From Ampullaceana balthica (taxonomy: Eukaryota > Mollusca > Gastropoda > Lymnaeidae), in NCBI GenBank assembly GCA_944989445.1, contig CALYLW010000162.1:62001-126000 (forward strand): a DNA stretch of 64,000 bases. Direction: 5' to 3'. The notes beneath the pieces were generated by a model. The model was not told where the DNA came from. It ran no database searches and worked only from the letters and a program-made list of their open reading frames with translations. The position numbers were made by a program, and so were the translations under genes. Below are positions 42,289 to 52,315 of this stretch, piece after piece. Position 1 is the first letter of the stretch. Every line of letters starts with the position of its first letter.

Positions 42289-44012
42289 CCGTGGGTGCAG
42301 CCACTGCTACAGCACTAAATAACAGAAGAGTTACATGACGACAACTCAGATGCCTGCTACTTAGCTCCAAATTGTCTGAGCTTGTATCTTTAATCAGAGG
42401 ACTCATCTACAGTGCCATGCTAGTGGGGCAACAGGACACATACAAAAATTACCATTTCTGCATTAATGTTAACATCTATTCTCACATCAAAGTAGCCTTG
42501 TAGCCTATGCCGGCGTTATCCACAATCACTTCCTGTTTAAAACTTGCTTCAGACATCGGTTCTGTCGCCTGACGTTGATTTCTCGAAGGAAAAGTCAGAT
42601 CCAGACTCCAGGCTATTCTCTACTCACTGTGACGTAACTAGTCCCAATGACACACAGCCCCCATCGATCAAACTTGGGTTGGGGTTTTCTTCTCCAAAGA
42701 TTATTTTAATGAGCTACAGGCAGTAATTCTTATGAAATTTTTAACAGTAGGATTATCGTTCTTTGATGCCCAGTATTTGTTTCCATTTGCCAACTTTGAT
42801 TATTATCTTAAACTTTTGTTACAGAAGAGTTTCTGCTTTCATTTGTAATTCAGTTTGAAGTTTATTTGGATACCTCTAAGATCTACGATTTTTTAAAATA
42901 AAATTACTTTTTGTTCTGTTAATCAATTATTCTCTTGTGTTTGTAGTGGGGCTATGGGAGTATGCTGGGAGTATTGCAAAAATATCCTCAGAGTATGAAA
43001 TTTAATTCATTTGATAGCTAATTTTGAAACTGAAGTTTCCGTTGAGTTTGTTGTTTTGATTGTTTTTTGTTTGTTTGTTTGTTGTTGTTTTTTTTTGCTT
43101 ATTTGTTTGTTTTCTCCCTTGACGTTAGACGGTTCAAGTCCAAAAAGCGATTTTTAATGATAATATCATTTTAATAAGCTATAGAAGGGTTTTGGCCATA
43201 TGAGTTTTAAATTAAAAATAGTTTAACTGTTTATGGTTCAGTGTTTTGATATTATATTGTTTAGGTTACAGTTCAAATCCTAAGAATATTTTTTTCAAAT
43301 AAATTCAACCATTTTTGATGTTGATATTCGGTTATATTAATTTTTTTAAAGACATCAGAAATGTTGGTAAGTAACAAAAACGGATGTACAACATGTAGTA
43401 ACAAAAGAATAAAGGTAAGGTGTGAAAAGTGTATAAAATTCTGACCGTGGGTCTAAAGGGCAAAGTTCTTTGATTCATTAATATTGTGGTCGTCTCTTCA
43501 GAACCAAATGAAACATTTGTATTATGAAATATTAAAGAGTTTATAAAACTGTGTATAGTTGACATTGACGTTGACACGGAGGATTATTCAAATTGTTGTT
43601 TCGATGTCAACCCACTTCGCTGCCACTTGTAATTTCTATCAAGTTGTTGTTGTTGTTTTTTTTAATTATAACTAAAATGTCAAAATAAGTCTTTATTCAG
43701 AAATAACTAACTTCTATAATAACATCGTTTTCTGTGGCATTTTTGTTTTTAAATTAAAATCTGATCCATTCTTCCTTTTAATAACTCGAATGGCCTATTT
43801 TTAAAACTTCTGGAAATACATATTTTGTAATAATAAATTATTGATTTTAAAAGAACTATCTACTATAAAAATATATTAAACCCCTTTAAGGTTTTCGAGT
43901 TGTAATTAAAGTTCTTAATTTCTGATATATGTATTAGAAATAAAACAAATGAAGTTTGAAAGAAGTGTGCAAACCTTAAATCAATTTTTCCTAACTAGTT
44001 TTTTCACTTGAT
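42289..44012. other. No recognised feature
   Basis: T-rich from about 42800. No repeat family member or exon was found. Confidence 0.4.
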
Positions 44013-45200
44013 GTCAGAATAAGGATAAGGATTGGGAAGGCAAGGGCAGTCTTCCAAAAACTCAAAAATGTTGGATCTCCAGAAACCTAATCAACAATTT
44101 AAAAATAAGGATCTTTAACGCCTGTGCTACTACATGTATATCGAGCTGAGACGTGGAGAACAACGGCCGTGAACCTGGCCAGAATCCAGTCCTTTATTAA
44201 CAATTGCCTAAGAATGCTTCTCAGGATTTACTGGCCGGACAAAATCATCAACATGGAACTATGGCAGCGTACAAGGCAGAAGCCAATAGAGCAAGAGATT
44301 CTCCGGAAGCGGTGGAGATGGATTGGCCATACACTAAGAAAACCTGCCTCCAATACGACAAGGCAAGCCCTGAAATGGAATCCCCAGAGAGAGCGAAGAA
44401 GAGGTCGTCCAAGAAACACTAAGACTTGGCACCGAGAATTGGAGGCAGACATCAAGAGAATTGGCTATGACTGGAAGATGCTGGAGAGCAGGGGCGGATT
44501 AAGACTGCACGGGGCCCCTGGCTGCAATTCAAACTGGGGCCCTATCCAGCCAGCGTCCCTTTCAATAAAATGATTGCTAGCAGCTAATATAAGACTGTAA
44601 CTTGTAACTAAATAGTTCATCGGTTCCTTTAACATTCTTTGTCTGTACTACGGGATCGGCCTTCCCAGCCAAAAAGATTATTCATGAAAAAATGGAATAC
44701 GAAGAAATAACTGTTTGCCGGTATCCTAATATTGAGTGTAAAAATAGAATTTTTAAAAAAATGTGTGCCCACGCCGGGAATCGATCGCGTATCGCTTGCA
44801 CAGCAGGGTGACTTTCTACCTCAAGATCCCACGAGCCTGATGTAATGTGAAGTTTAAAAAATATAAACAATAATCTTTAATATTTTCTCTTATTGAGCCT
44901 ATAAAATCAGTTTAAAAAAAATTAATTTATTTAATTTATGATATTTTCAGGACTTCATGCAAACATTTGTCCATCTTTCTTATAAAATATACTAAATTTG
45001 GGGGCCCCCTAATCATCGGGGGCCCCTGGCTTTAGCCCGTTCAGCCCCCCTCCCCCTTTAATCCGCCATAGCTGGAGAGGCTGGCCAATGATATGAATGC
45101 CTTGATGATTCTCGAAAGTGGCCTATGCCCTTTGAGGAATCACAGACGTCGACGATGATCGGCGGATGCCCCTCGTGATCGAGAAGGCTCAACTCAATTC
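44013..45200 (+). pseudogene. LINE (non-LTR retrotransposon) 3' end, split by a hAT element
   Basis: This is the C-terminal end of a reverse transcriptase ORF2, 5'-truncated. The start is recognisable from about 44013 (RIGKARAVFQKLKN), with two frame changes near 44070 and 44123. An open stretch from 44124 to 44488 contains AETWRTT, FINNCLRMLLRIYWPD, RWRWIGHTLRKP and GRPRNTKTWHRELEADIKR, the usual tail of such ORFs. At 44489 a 583-bp element interrupts the frame. On the far side, from 45080, the same frame resumes (residues LANDMNALMILESGLCPLRN) and stops at TGA 45156-45158. This copy cannot make a working enzyme. The clade is not certain. Confidence 0.8.
44489..45071. mobile_element. hAT-type non-autonomous element inside the LINE
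   Basis: The ends are CAGGGGCGGATTAA on the left and TTAATCCGCCATAG on the right, an imperfect terminal inverted repeat. The 8-bp sequence CTGGAGAG flanks both sides (44481-44488 and 45072-45079), as expected of a hAT target duplication. The subterminal parts are rich in GGGGCCCC. No transposase is present in the 583 bp, so it would need one from elsewhere. Confidence 0.85.
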
Positions 45201-45253
45201 AAATTTGTCACTACAATGTCAAAACAAGTAATAAAAACTCGAATGAGTATTTA

Positions 45254-45740
45254 AACGCAATTTACAAACAATAATTTCCAACTTCTTTTTATTCAAAGGA
45301 AATCATTTTAGATTACATTAAAAGTCATTTCAAATCAATAATGCTGAAAGTAAACAAAACTATTGCTATCTAGAAATTGCTGCTAAAATTACGGGAGTCG
45401 AAAGAAAAGAGATTTTTTTTAAATTCGTTCTCCATCATTGTTCTAAATATTATTAGCTCTCGTTTGCCGTTTGTTCCAACCCGATATATGTTATGGTTGG
45501 CGAGAAATTGACAAAATACTTATATTTTTTAGTTAGTTTTTTTTTCTTCAGGAAATCCAGTAAACCTTTTCGGGATTTTATTTGGCCCGTGCACATCCTT
45601 GGGACCTCCTTAACATATTTGCAAAAGACCCGAACCCTCTAACTGGTATTGTTCAGGAGTAGTTGCTTGTGCAAGCTCGAACAGACAGGATAGACATTTC
45701 AAATATATAAACGCAATTTGTCCCATGGGAAAATTGCGTT
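45254..45740 (+). mobile_element. Family T repeat, AACGCAATTT termini, copy 1
   Basis: The element begins AACGCAATTT and ends AAATTGCGTT, a 10-bp terminal inverted repeat. A second copy on the other strand is at 59380-60034. Shared parts include the AAAATTACGGGAGTCGAAAG region, the GGCGAGAAATTGACAAAATAC region, and a tail with TCGAACAGACAGG and CATTTCAAATATATAAACGC. The last 30 bases fold back on themselves around CCCATGGG. No coding sequence is seen, and no clear target duplication. The class is unknown. Confidence 0.6.
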
Positions 45741-46251
45741 AAAAAATAATAATAACTACTATTTAATATCTTCATTTTTATTTGACAAGTGAAATAAAAA
45801 GTCAAGAATGTTTTATTTATTTATCTTATTTTTTATTAAATTGTTTGCGTGGGGGGTGGGGGTGAAATTTAAACCTTCTCAATTCGGGGAGAATAAATAA
45901 ATGTCTCTTTTTCAAAAGATTCATATTTTGACTATAATCAAATGCCTTGATTACTTTTAAAAAGTGCGATATTTGTATGTGGCGTAAGCTGAAAGCTGGA
46001 ATAAACTTTTTAAAAAGGCTATTCACCAAGTCATAAAAATAAACTTTCTATTAATTTTTTTTTCTGCTTAGTCCTTAAATTTCATTACTCGTTTTAAAAA
46101 ATTAAAGAAGAAATTCTGACGATACAAATTAAACTTATTTCGTTAAAATCTTTTACAGTTTAAATAAAAAAATTTAAAAACGACATATGCAAACAAATTA
46201 AAAATATATAATTTTTCTTCAAAGTATTTTAAAACGCATTTTATTTTTCAG
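45741..46251. other. AT-rich DNA upstream of the receptor exon
   Basis: Probably intron, as it ends with an acceptor-like CAG at 46251. No promoter motif can be defended. Confidence 0.4.
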
Positions 46252-46294
46252 TATTGCCAGTCAATCAAGAACTCTAGACACTCATTAGTTCAAC
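46252..46294 (+). other. Probable 5' UTR part of the receptor exon, after a 3' splice site
   Basis: A T-rich tract ending TTATTTTTCAG at 46251 precedes these 43 bases and the receptor ATG. This suggests that transcription starts further upstream and that the exon is internal. It is an inference from the splice consensus; the upstream exon was not identified, and this could instead be a chance CAG within the AT-rich flank. Confidence 0.4.
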
Positions 46295-46525
46295 ATGCCC
46301 GCCTACGGTGTAAACAACCCCACTGAGCATGCCCGGAACATGTCACGCGTTGACCTTGGAAGCATTGACCTTGCCACCGAGTGCTTCAATACTACTACCA
46401 ACTCGTCGACATGCGGGAGTCAACGAAAACTGGGCAACTCACTGTCAACACCCATCTTGATGATGACCATTGGGGTCGTGGGGAACATCTTGGCCCTTCT
46501 TGTGCTATACTCATCCAGAAGAGAG
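46295..46525 (+). CDS. Prostaglandin E receptor EP4-like GPCR, coding exon 1 (N-terminus and TM1)
   Basis: This exon gives 77 codons of a class A prostanoid-type receptor, a plasma-membrane receptor that in known families binds prostaglandin E2 and signals through G proteins. The extracellular N-terminus (residues 1-50) has N-glycosylation sequons at about N15 (NMS), N32 (NTT) and N36 (NSS). TM1 lies at about 53-72 and contains the GN motif (GVVGNILALLVLY), followed by the first intracellular loop SSRRE. The ATG at 46295 was chosen because it is the first in-frame Met after an acceptor-like site (TTTTTCAG, ending at 46251), which implies a 5' UTR exon further upstream. The exon ends GAG|GTGAGT in phase 0 and joins in frame to the exon at 47867. 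The last roughly 29 bases are the founder of the 44-bp repeats that fill intron 1. The EP4-like call rests mainly on exon 2. Confidence 0.85.
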
Positions 46526-47630
46526 GTGAGTTTTGTACAGGTCTTGTGCTATACTCATCCAGAAGAGAGGTGAGTTTTGTACAGGTCTTGTGCTATACTC
46601 ATCCAGAAGAGAGGTGAGTTTTGTACAGGTCTTGTGCTATACTCATCCAGAAGAGAGGTGAGTTATGCACAGGTTTTGTTCTATACTCACCCAGAAGAGA
46701 GGTGAGTTTTGCACAGGTCTTGTTATATACTCACCCAGAAGAGAGGTGAGTTTTGTACAGATCTTGTGCTATACTCATCCAGAAGAGAGGTTAGTTTTGC
46801 ACATGTCTTGTCATATACTCACCCAGAAGAGAGGTGAGTTTTGCACAGGTCTTGTTATACACTCACCCAGAAGAGAGGTGAGTTTTGTACAGGTCTTGTG
46901 CTATACTCATCGAGAAGTGAGGTTAGTTTTGCACAGGTCTTGTTATATACTCACCCAGAAGAGAGGTGAGTTTTGTCCAGGTCTTGTTATATACTCACCC
47001 AGAAGAGAGGTGAGTTTTGCACATGTCTTGTTATTTACTCATCCAGAAGAGAGGTGAGTTTTGTACATGTTTGTTCTATACTCATCCAGAAGAGAGGTGA
47101 GTTTTGTACAGGTCTTGTGCTATACTCATCCAGAAGATAGGTGAGATTTGCACAGGTCTTGTTCTATACTCACCCAGAAGAGAGGTGAGTTTTGTCCAGG
47201 TCTTGTTATATACTCACCCAGAAGAGAGGTGAGTTTTGCACAGGTCTTGTTATATACTCACCCAGAAGAGAGGTGAGTTTTTTTCCAGGTCTTGTTATAT
47301 ACTCACCCAGAAGAGAGGTGAGTTTTGCACAGGTATTGTTATATACCCACCCAGAAGAGAGGTGAGTTTTGCACAGGTCTTGTTATATACTCACCCAGAA
47401 GAGAGTTGAGTTTTGCACAGGTCTTATATACTCACCCAGAAGAGAGGTGAGTTTTATCAACGTCTTGTTATATACTCACCCAGATTGGAGGTGAATTTTG
47501 TCCATGTCTTGTTATATACTCACCCAGAATAGAGGTGAGTTATTCACAGGTCTTGTTCTATACTCATCATGAAGAGAAGTGAGTTTTGCACAGGTCTTGT
47601 TCTATACCAATTCAGAAGAAATGTGGATTA
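46497..47630 (+). repeat. 44-bp minisatellite in receptor intron 1, derived from the exon 1 splice boundary
   Basis: About 25 direct copies of a 44-bp unit start inside exon 1 coding sequence and run through most of intron 1. Each unit is about 29 bases of the exon 1 end (CTATACTCATCCAGAAGAGAG region, minor changes between copies) followed by the 15-base intron start GTGAGTTTTGTACAG. Most copies keep GTGAGT intact; a few are changed (GTTAGT near 46790, GTGAAT near 47490). Copies near 46526-46650 are almost identical and those near 47480-47620 are more diverged. Open reading frames here are by-products of the repeat. Confidence 0.9.
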
Positions 47631-47866
47631 TAATAAGTCTTTGTGGATTTTTCTGCAAATAACTCGGATAAAAGAGTTGTTGCTTGTTTTTAATAAATAT
47701 TTTTGTTCATCCGGGAAAGGAGAGGGTTCTATATTTATTTTAGTACTTATGTTAATATAAGGGCAAGGTGTCGCGAGGGTGCGAGGTTTTGCATAGATTT
47801 TTTTTTATTTAACTGATTTATTCAATTCCACAAACTTGTCTATAACTTGACTTATAACTTCACCAG
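47631..47866 (+). other. Rest of receptor intron 1 up to the exon 2 acceptor
   Basis: Unique AT-rich sequence between the minisatellite and exon 2. It ends with a short pyrimidine-containing stretch and CACCAG at 47861-47866, used as the 3' splice site. Nothing else is recognised. Confidence 0.6.
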
Positions 47867-48556
47867 GCTCACGCAAGACGGACAGTCTTCTTCGTCATGC
47901 TAGCTGGTCTGGCATGGACAGATCTCATCGGTCAGCTAGCCGTCTCGCCCATCGCCATCTTAGCCTACGCCAATAACCACAAGTGGGTCGGTGGGGTCCC
48001 GCTGTGCCGCTACCACGGGTTCATGATGGTATCATTCGGACTCGTCACCCCTCTCATCGTCTGCTGCATGTCCTTCGAGAGGTTCCTCGCCATCCGCTTC
48101 TCTTACTTCTACGCCAGGCACATCACCAGACGGAAGGCGCAGATGACTTTCCTCGCGTGCTGGACGGTCACAGCCTTGTTCTCGGCCCTGCCATTCGTCG
48201 ACCTGGGCAGTTACGAGTTGCAGTATCCAAAGTCCTGGTGCTTTCTCAATTTCCACAAGGAGAGCGTCACGGACACGATCTACGCCGCTCTGTTCGGGAC
48301 GTTCAACATCGTCGCCATCTGCGTCATGGTCGTCTGCAATGTCAGCGTTGCCGGGACGCTGTTCCGGATGAGGCAGAGCAGACAGCTGAACAGCTCCCCG
48401 TCCATTGACCGGAAGCTGTCGCTGTCTGGGATCGCGGGGTCCAGCACAACGGGCACGGTGATCAGGGGAAAGAAGCACTCGGATATGGAGGCCCAGATGA
48501 TATGGTTCCTGGGGCTGATCACGATTGCCTTCAGCGTCTGCTGGATGCCGCTAAAT
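47867..48556 (+). CDS. Prostaglandin E receptor EP4-like GPCR, coding exon 2 (TM2 to TM6)
   Basis: This is a 230-codon phase 0 exon (residues 78-307) bounded by a CACCAG acceptor and an AAT|GTAAGT donor. TM2 (about 84-111) has the conserved Asp at 96 in AWTDLIG. Cys124 and Cys202 form the expected TM3-ECL2 disulfide pair. ERF at 148-150 replaces DRY, as in prostanoid receptors. ECL2 has QYPKSWCF (196-203), matching the prostanoid W-C-F signature, and FVDLGSYELQYP matches the EP4 region before it. TM5 is about 215-240. Loop 3 is basic and Ser-rich (RKLSLSG, a possible phosphorylation site). TM6 ends FSVCWMPLN at the donor, where vertebrate prostanoid receptor genes also have an intron. The TM7 exon with the NPxLDPW motif and the binding Arg is not in the window. 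The exon is GC-rich compared with its surroundings. Another prostanoid subtype is possible; a non-prostanoid GPCR is unlikely. Confidence 0.9.
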
Positions 48557-48589
48557 GTAAGTCTTGATACAAGAATATTATTATATATA

Positions 48590-49020
48590 CTAGCGTATCA
48601 CCCGTCAAAAATGACGGAAGTTTTCAGCTGAAATCTATTTATTTTATAAAAAAATGCAAATTTTTCAAATGCCCAACTAACTTGTCCTTGTTTGATAAAT
48701 ACGAAATATTACACTTTCTGAAATTTACACAAAGTATATTATAATAGGGGTTGCGTTTCAGGGCGCCTACGGCGCCCCCTTTGTTTTTTTATTTTATAAT
48801 TAATCATCATCAAGTCCTCTTTTTGCATTGTTCCCTTTTCCAAAATTAAAATATCAGCGAAAACAATGACGTCATATAATATTTTTTACAGCGCATCTTT
48901 AATTTGCACACCTTTAGTTGCATTGGTGCAGTAATTTGGTTTTCACTGCTTTCTAAAATTAGTAATGTCAGGACTGACTGACAGACACTACTTACGTGAC
49001 AATTGCAAATTATATTGTTT
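48590..49020 (-). mobile_element. Helitron-like family A, copy 6, 34 bp after receptor exon 2
   Basis: The 3' end (CTAG next to the CCGTCATTTTTGACGG hairpin, minus strand) starts just downstream of the GTAAGT donor at 48557. The whole element lies within the presumed intron 2. It runs straight into copy 7. Confidence 0.65.
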
Positions 49021-49021
49021 A

Positions 49022-49245
49022 CTAGCGTATCACCCGTCAAAAATAACGGAAGTTTTCAGCTGAAATCTATTTATTTTATGACAAATGCACTTTTTTTAGG
49101 GCGCCTACCTTTTCAAAAGCCCAACTAACTTGTCCTTGTTTGATAAATACGAAATATTAAACTTTCTGAAAAGTTAGTAGGGCTTTTGAAAAAGGTGGGC
49201 GCCGTAGGCGCCCTTCAAAAAAAGGGGGCGCAGCACAAAGTAGTG
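49022..49245 (-). mobile_element. Helitron-like family A, copy 7, joined to an inverted fragment
   Basis: It starts at CTAG 49022-49025, abutting the end of copy 6. Near 49165 it switches to the opposite orientation (AGGGCTTTTGAAAAAGGTGG, GGGCGCCGTAGGCGCCC) and ends in the variant GCGCAGCACAAAG terminus. The result is partly self-complementary. Confidence 0.55.
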
Positions 49246-49334
49246 TAGAACATAATTACGCTAAATGTAAATTTGATACGCCCTTGCAGAACATGATTTC
49301 ACGTCAGGATTATGTCACATGATGAGTATTGATT

Positions 49335-50050
49335 TTTAAATCCTTTATATTTAACTCGTGGTCTCTGCTTGATTCATGCTTTGAATGCCGAAAAAACTTT
49401 GGATCGATTTTTAACCCACTTTCTCGTATGCTAGCGAGCTGAAATTTTGCAGGCAGACTCGTGCCGATGATAAAAATGATCTCTCAAAATTTCAGATCGA
49501 TCGAATGTACTGTAATTAAATAAATTAATTTTTAGATTATCTCTATTTATCTCTATGTAGCATGTTAATTTTTGTGCTAGAGCAACGTTGGCCAAACCGC
49601 ATACGGCTCTTCTGTGTTCACATTGCGGCTCGCGTACAATTTATGAAAGATATATTACAAGGATTACTGGAAGATTTCCAAGCCAGGTTTAATGACCCAT
49701 AGTGCTTCAATGCGGCTCTCAAAAAATTGTTTATACTGTAAAATGGCTCACAGTTACTTCAAGTCTGGCCACCCCTGTGCTAGAGCGTCGCGGTGCGTAA
49801 TATATTGAACAATCATTTTAATATTTTCCTGTCGCGCAGAGTGTTGCGTATTATATTAACGATACTTTTTAAAAATATATTCCCGATCGGAGCACATTAT
49901 ATATGCAACATGTTTTACGAGACATAACTACAATTTTGGATTTTTGGATTGTTTTGCGCTGCGTATTATAATGAACATTCTTTTAGTTATGTCTCGTATA
50001 TAAAGGATTTATAGTCAAAAACTGTGTTTTTTACGTTTTTTTAAAATTAT
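49335..50050 (-). repeat. Family C-like repeat (subfamily 2), copy in the receptor's downstream region
   Basis: It shares TTTAAATCCTTTATATTTAA, GAGCTGAAATTTTGCAGGCA, CGTCGCGGTGCGTA, GCGCTGCGTATTATAATGAA and ATAAAGGATTTATAGTCAAA with the 30832 copy. A hAT-type MITE (49583-49777) is inserted in it. Confidence 0.7.
49583..49777. mobile_element. hAT-type MITE nested in a family C-like copy
   Basis: The ends are CAACGTTGGCCAAACCGC and AGTCTGGCCACCCCTG. An exact 8-bp duplication TGCTAGAG is at 49575-49582 and 49778-49785. After removing it, the flanks line up with the related repeat at 31085-31100 (AGAGCGTCGCGGTGCGTA). Confidence 0.85.
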
Positions 50051-50687
50051 TATATAATTATTATGAAAACTAAATATTAATTGTGTAGCAAAAACCAACA
50101 GGGTTGACCAAAGCTTTTAAATAATATCTAGTTTTGAAAACTTCTATGACTAATTCAAAAGTTACCGAATTTCTTATGTAAATGGCTCATTGGGTGCGAG
50201 TTCCTCGATTATTTTAAAATTTTATTTCGCTCATTTTCAGTAGTTATATCTTCTTTGTGTCCTTGTTTTTAAGTGGCTATGCATAGATTTAATGTTAAAT
50301 ATATCTAGTGTGTGAAGCTCTATTTCGCTTGTTAAATTTTAACCAGTGTTAGGAATTGACTATGTTCAATGTTGACCCTGGTTGGGGGGGGGGTCTTTTT
50401 TATTTAGTGGGAAATACTAATTTAAACCCAGAAATTGATTAATTTATTAATAGATCCCAAAAGTCATGTCAGAACAATGTGTGAACTTTTTTACTTCGAA
50501 AAAAGCTCGACCTTGAAGTTCAACGCACGGATATGAATCCGAATCGATGCTAACTTTAATTGATTTTTATTTTGCGCAGCATTTTAATGTCACACTACTC
50601 ATCTACATACATATACTCGTGCCTTAATATTGTTTGTGAAGTACGCACACAATTTGAGGTTAGGATTCCGCTATCACTCGGGCGCCG

Positions 50688-51232
50688 GTTTTTATATTAA
50701 ATCCCTTATATTAACTTCACCGCCGTCTCTGTCTCTCTCTGTCTTGGGCGGGCAAAATGTAAAAAATGACCCACTTCCCGTCATGCCATCGAGCTGAAAT
50801 TTGGCACACGGACCCGTGTCACCTAACACTGCATCGTATCAAAAATTCAGATCGATCGAAGGTACAGTTATTAAATTAATGCATTTTTAGTTTATCTATA
50901 TAAACTATATGTAGCTGTCGTTATCGTTTACATTTTACGGGTCACTTGACTTCACCCCAGCCATAGGTGAACACATCTCGTGTTTTAACCAGGTGTACCG
51001 GCGTGCTTGTGTTTACATTTTGCGTGTCACACTGAGCTCGGTTCAGCGATCGGTGACTAGACCTTTCCCCTCTCCCACCCCCCCCCACCCCGGGTTAAAA
51101 GCAAAGGGGAGTTAAGACAGATTCAGTCTGTAAATATTTGTCGCGTTTGAACATGATCAATACTTTTAGTTATGTCTCATATATAAGGGATTTATAGGCA
51201 AAAACTTTGTTTTTACGGGTTTGTTTTATTCG
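50688..51232 (-). repeat. Family C repeat, complete reverse copy
   Basis: Reading the minus strand gives the same block order as 97-638: the AACCCGTAAAAACAAAGTTT start lies at 51232 and the TTAATATAAGGGATTTAATA end at about 50690. It lies downstream of receptor exon 2. Confidence 0.75.
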
Positions 51233-51483
51233 TTAGTTTCAGTTTGGTCCACCAGCAGCCTGACACTACTGGGAATGTCACTCGTGTTTCATGACTTTTC
51301 AATGAATCGGCATTCCCACGATCAACAGCAGCCATTCCAAAAATATATTCTATATAAATTAATTGTTGGTAGTTTTTTTTAAATAAAATTTTGTTATTAA
51401 AAATTCTGAGACAAAACTACAATACTTAAATATTCTTCCGTTTGGTTTGGGTAAGGATCTTCAGCACAAAATCTCTGCTTGAT
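51233..51483. other. No recognised feature
   Basis: Short flank between a family C copy and the LINE. Confidence 0.4.
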
Positions 51484-52315
51484 ACATTGATGCATTGATA
51501 AAATGGGAAACTAACTGGAGTATGTCTTTCCACCCAGAAAAGTGTCAACTGTTAAGAGTAACAAAGAAAAAGAAACAAATAAATTCAAAATATTACATTC
51601 ATGGAAAAGAACTGACCCAAACTAAAGATGCAAAATACTTAGGAGTCATAATAAATGAGAGACTATCATGGAATCACCATGTCAATGAAGTTATTAAAAA
51701 AATCAAACAAAACCTTAGGCTTTATAAAATGAAACTTTCACAAATGTATAGAGATATAAAACTAAAATGCTATCTCACTTTGGTGAGACCTGTACTAGAA
51801 TATGAATCTTCTGTATGGGACCCATCCACCAAAGAAAGCATTGATAAACTAGAACAAATTCAAAAAAGAGCTGCCAGATTCATTACTGGAGAATATTCAA
51901 AACTGACAAGAATAGCACCATTAGTTAAATCATTAAGCCTTGAAACACTAGAGGATAGAAAAACCAAGAGCAAAGTAGTAATCATACATAAAGCAATTAA
52001 TTCTAATTTAGAAATACAACACAAAGATAACTTAATTCAACCCTCAGATAGACATAAGGATAAAAACACCTTTCTTATTCCGTATGCAAGAACAAACACA
52101 TACAAATTTTCATTCTTCCCGTCCGGAATTCGGGCGTGGAATGGGTTGCCTGAAGAATCCAGGAAAACCAACACTTTATCAACATTTAAATCTCTAATAA
52201 AATGCAGGACTAAACACAAACCATAGATAAGCGTAGGACGCAATAATCTTCTGTATAGAAGGAGCGTCTGTAAACAGATAAGATAAGATAAGATAAGATA
52301 AGATAAGATAAGATA
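51484..52315 (+). pseudogene. LINE (CR1/Jockey-like) 3' end with an ATAAG tail
   Basis: This is a 5'-truncated reverse transcriptase C-terminus, open for about 243 codons from just after the truncation point to a TAG at 52224-52226. Recognisable pieces are LIKWETNWSMSFHPEKCQ, KYLGVIINERLSWNHHV, YLTLVRPVLEYESSVWDP, IQKRAARFITGEYS and FSFFPSGIRAWNGLPEE, the order expected of the thumb and tail of CR1/Jockey-type ORF2. The catalytic YADD part is missing, so it is inactive. The frame has no stop, so insertion looks fairly recent. The 3' UTR ends in (ATAAG)n at about 52277-52313, the sort of short tandem tail such elements use. A second, older copy of the same 3' end is at 20718-21192. Confidence 0.85.

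Noticed and set aside
46381..47057. Open frames through the intron 1 repeat array
   Set aside because: They repeat the 44-bp unit in shifting frames and read through donor sites; the exon 1 to exon 2 join explains the protein.
47983..48522. Open frames in other phases and on the minus strand over the receptor exon
   Set aside because: They overlap the strongly supported receptor exon and come from its GC-rich codon use.
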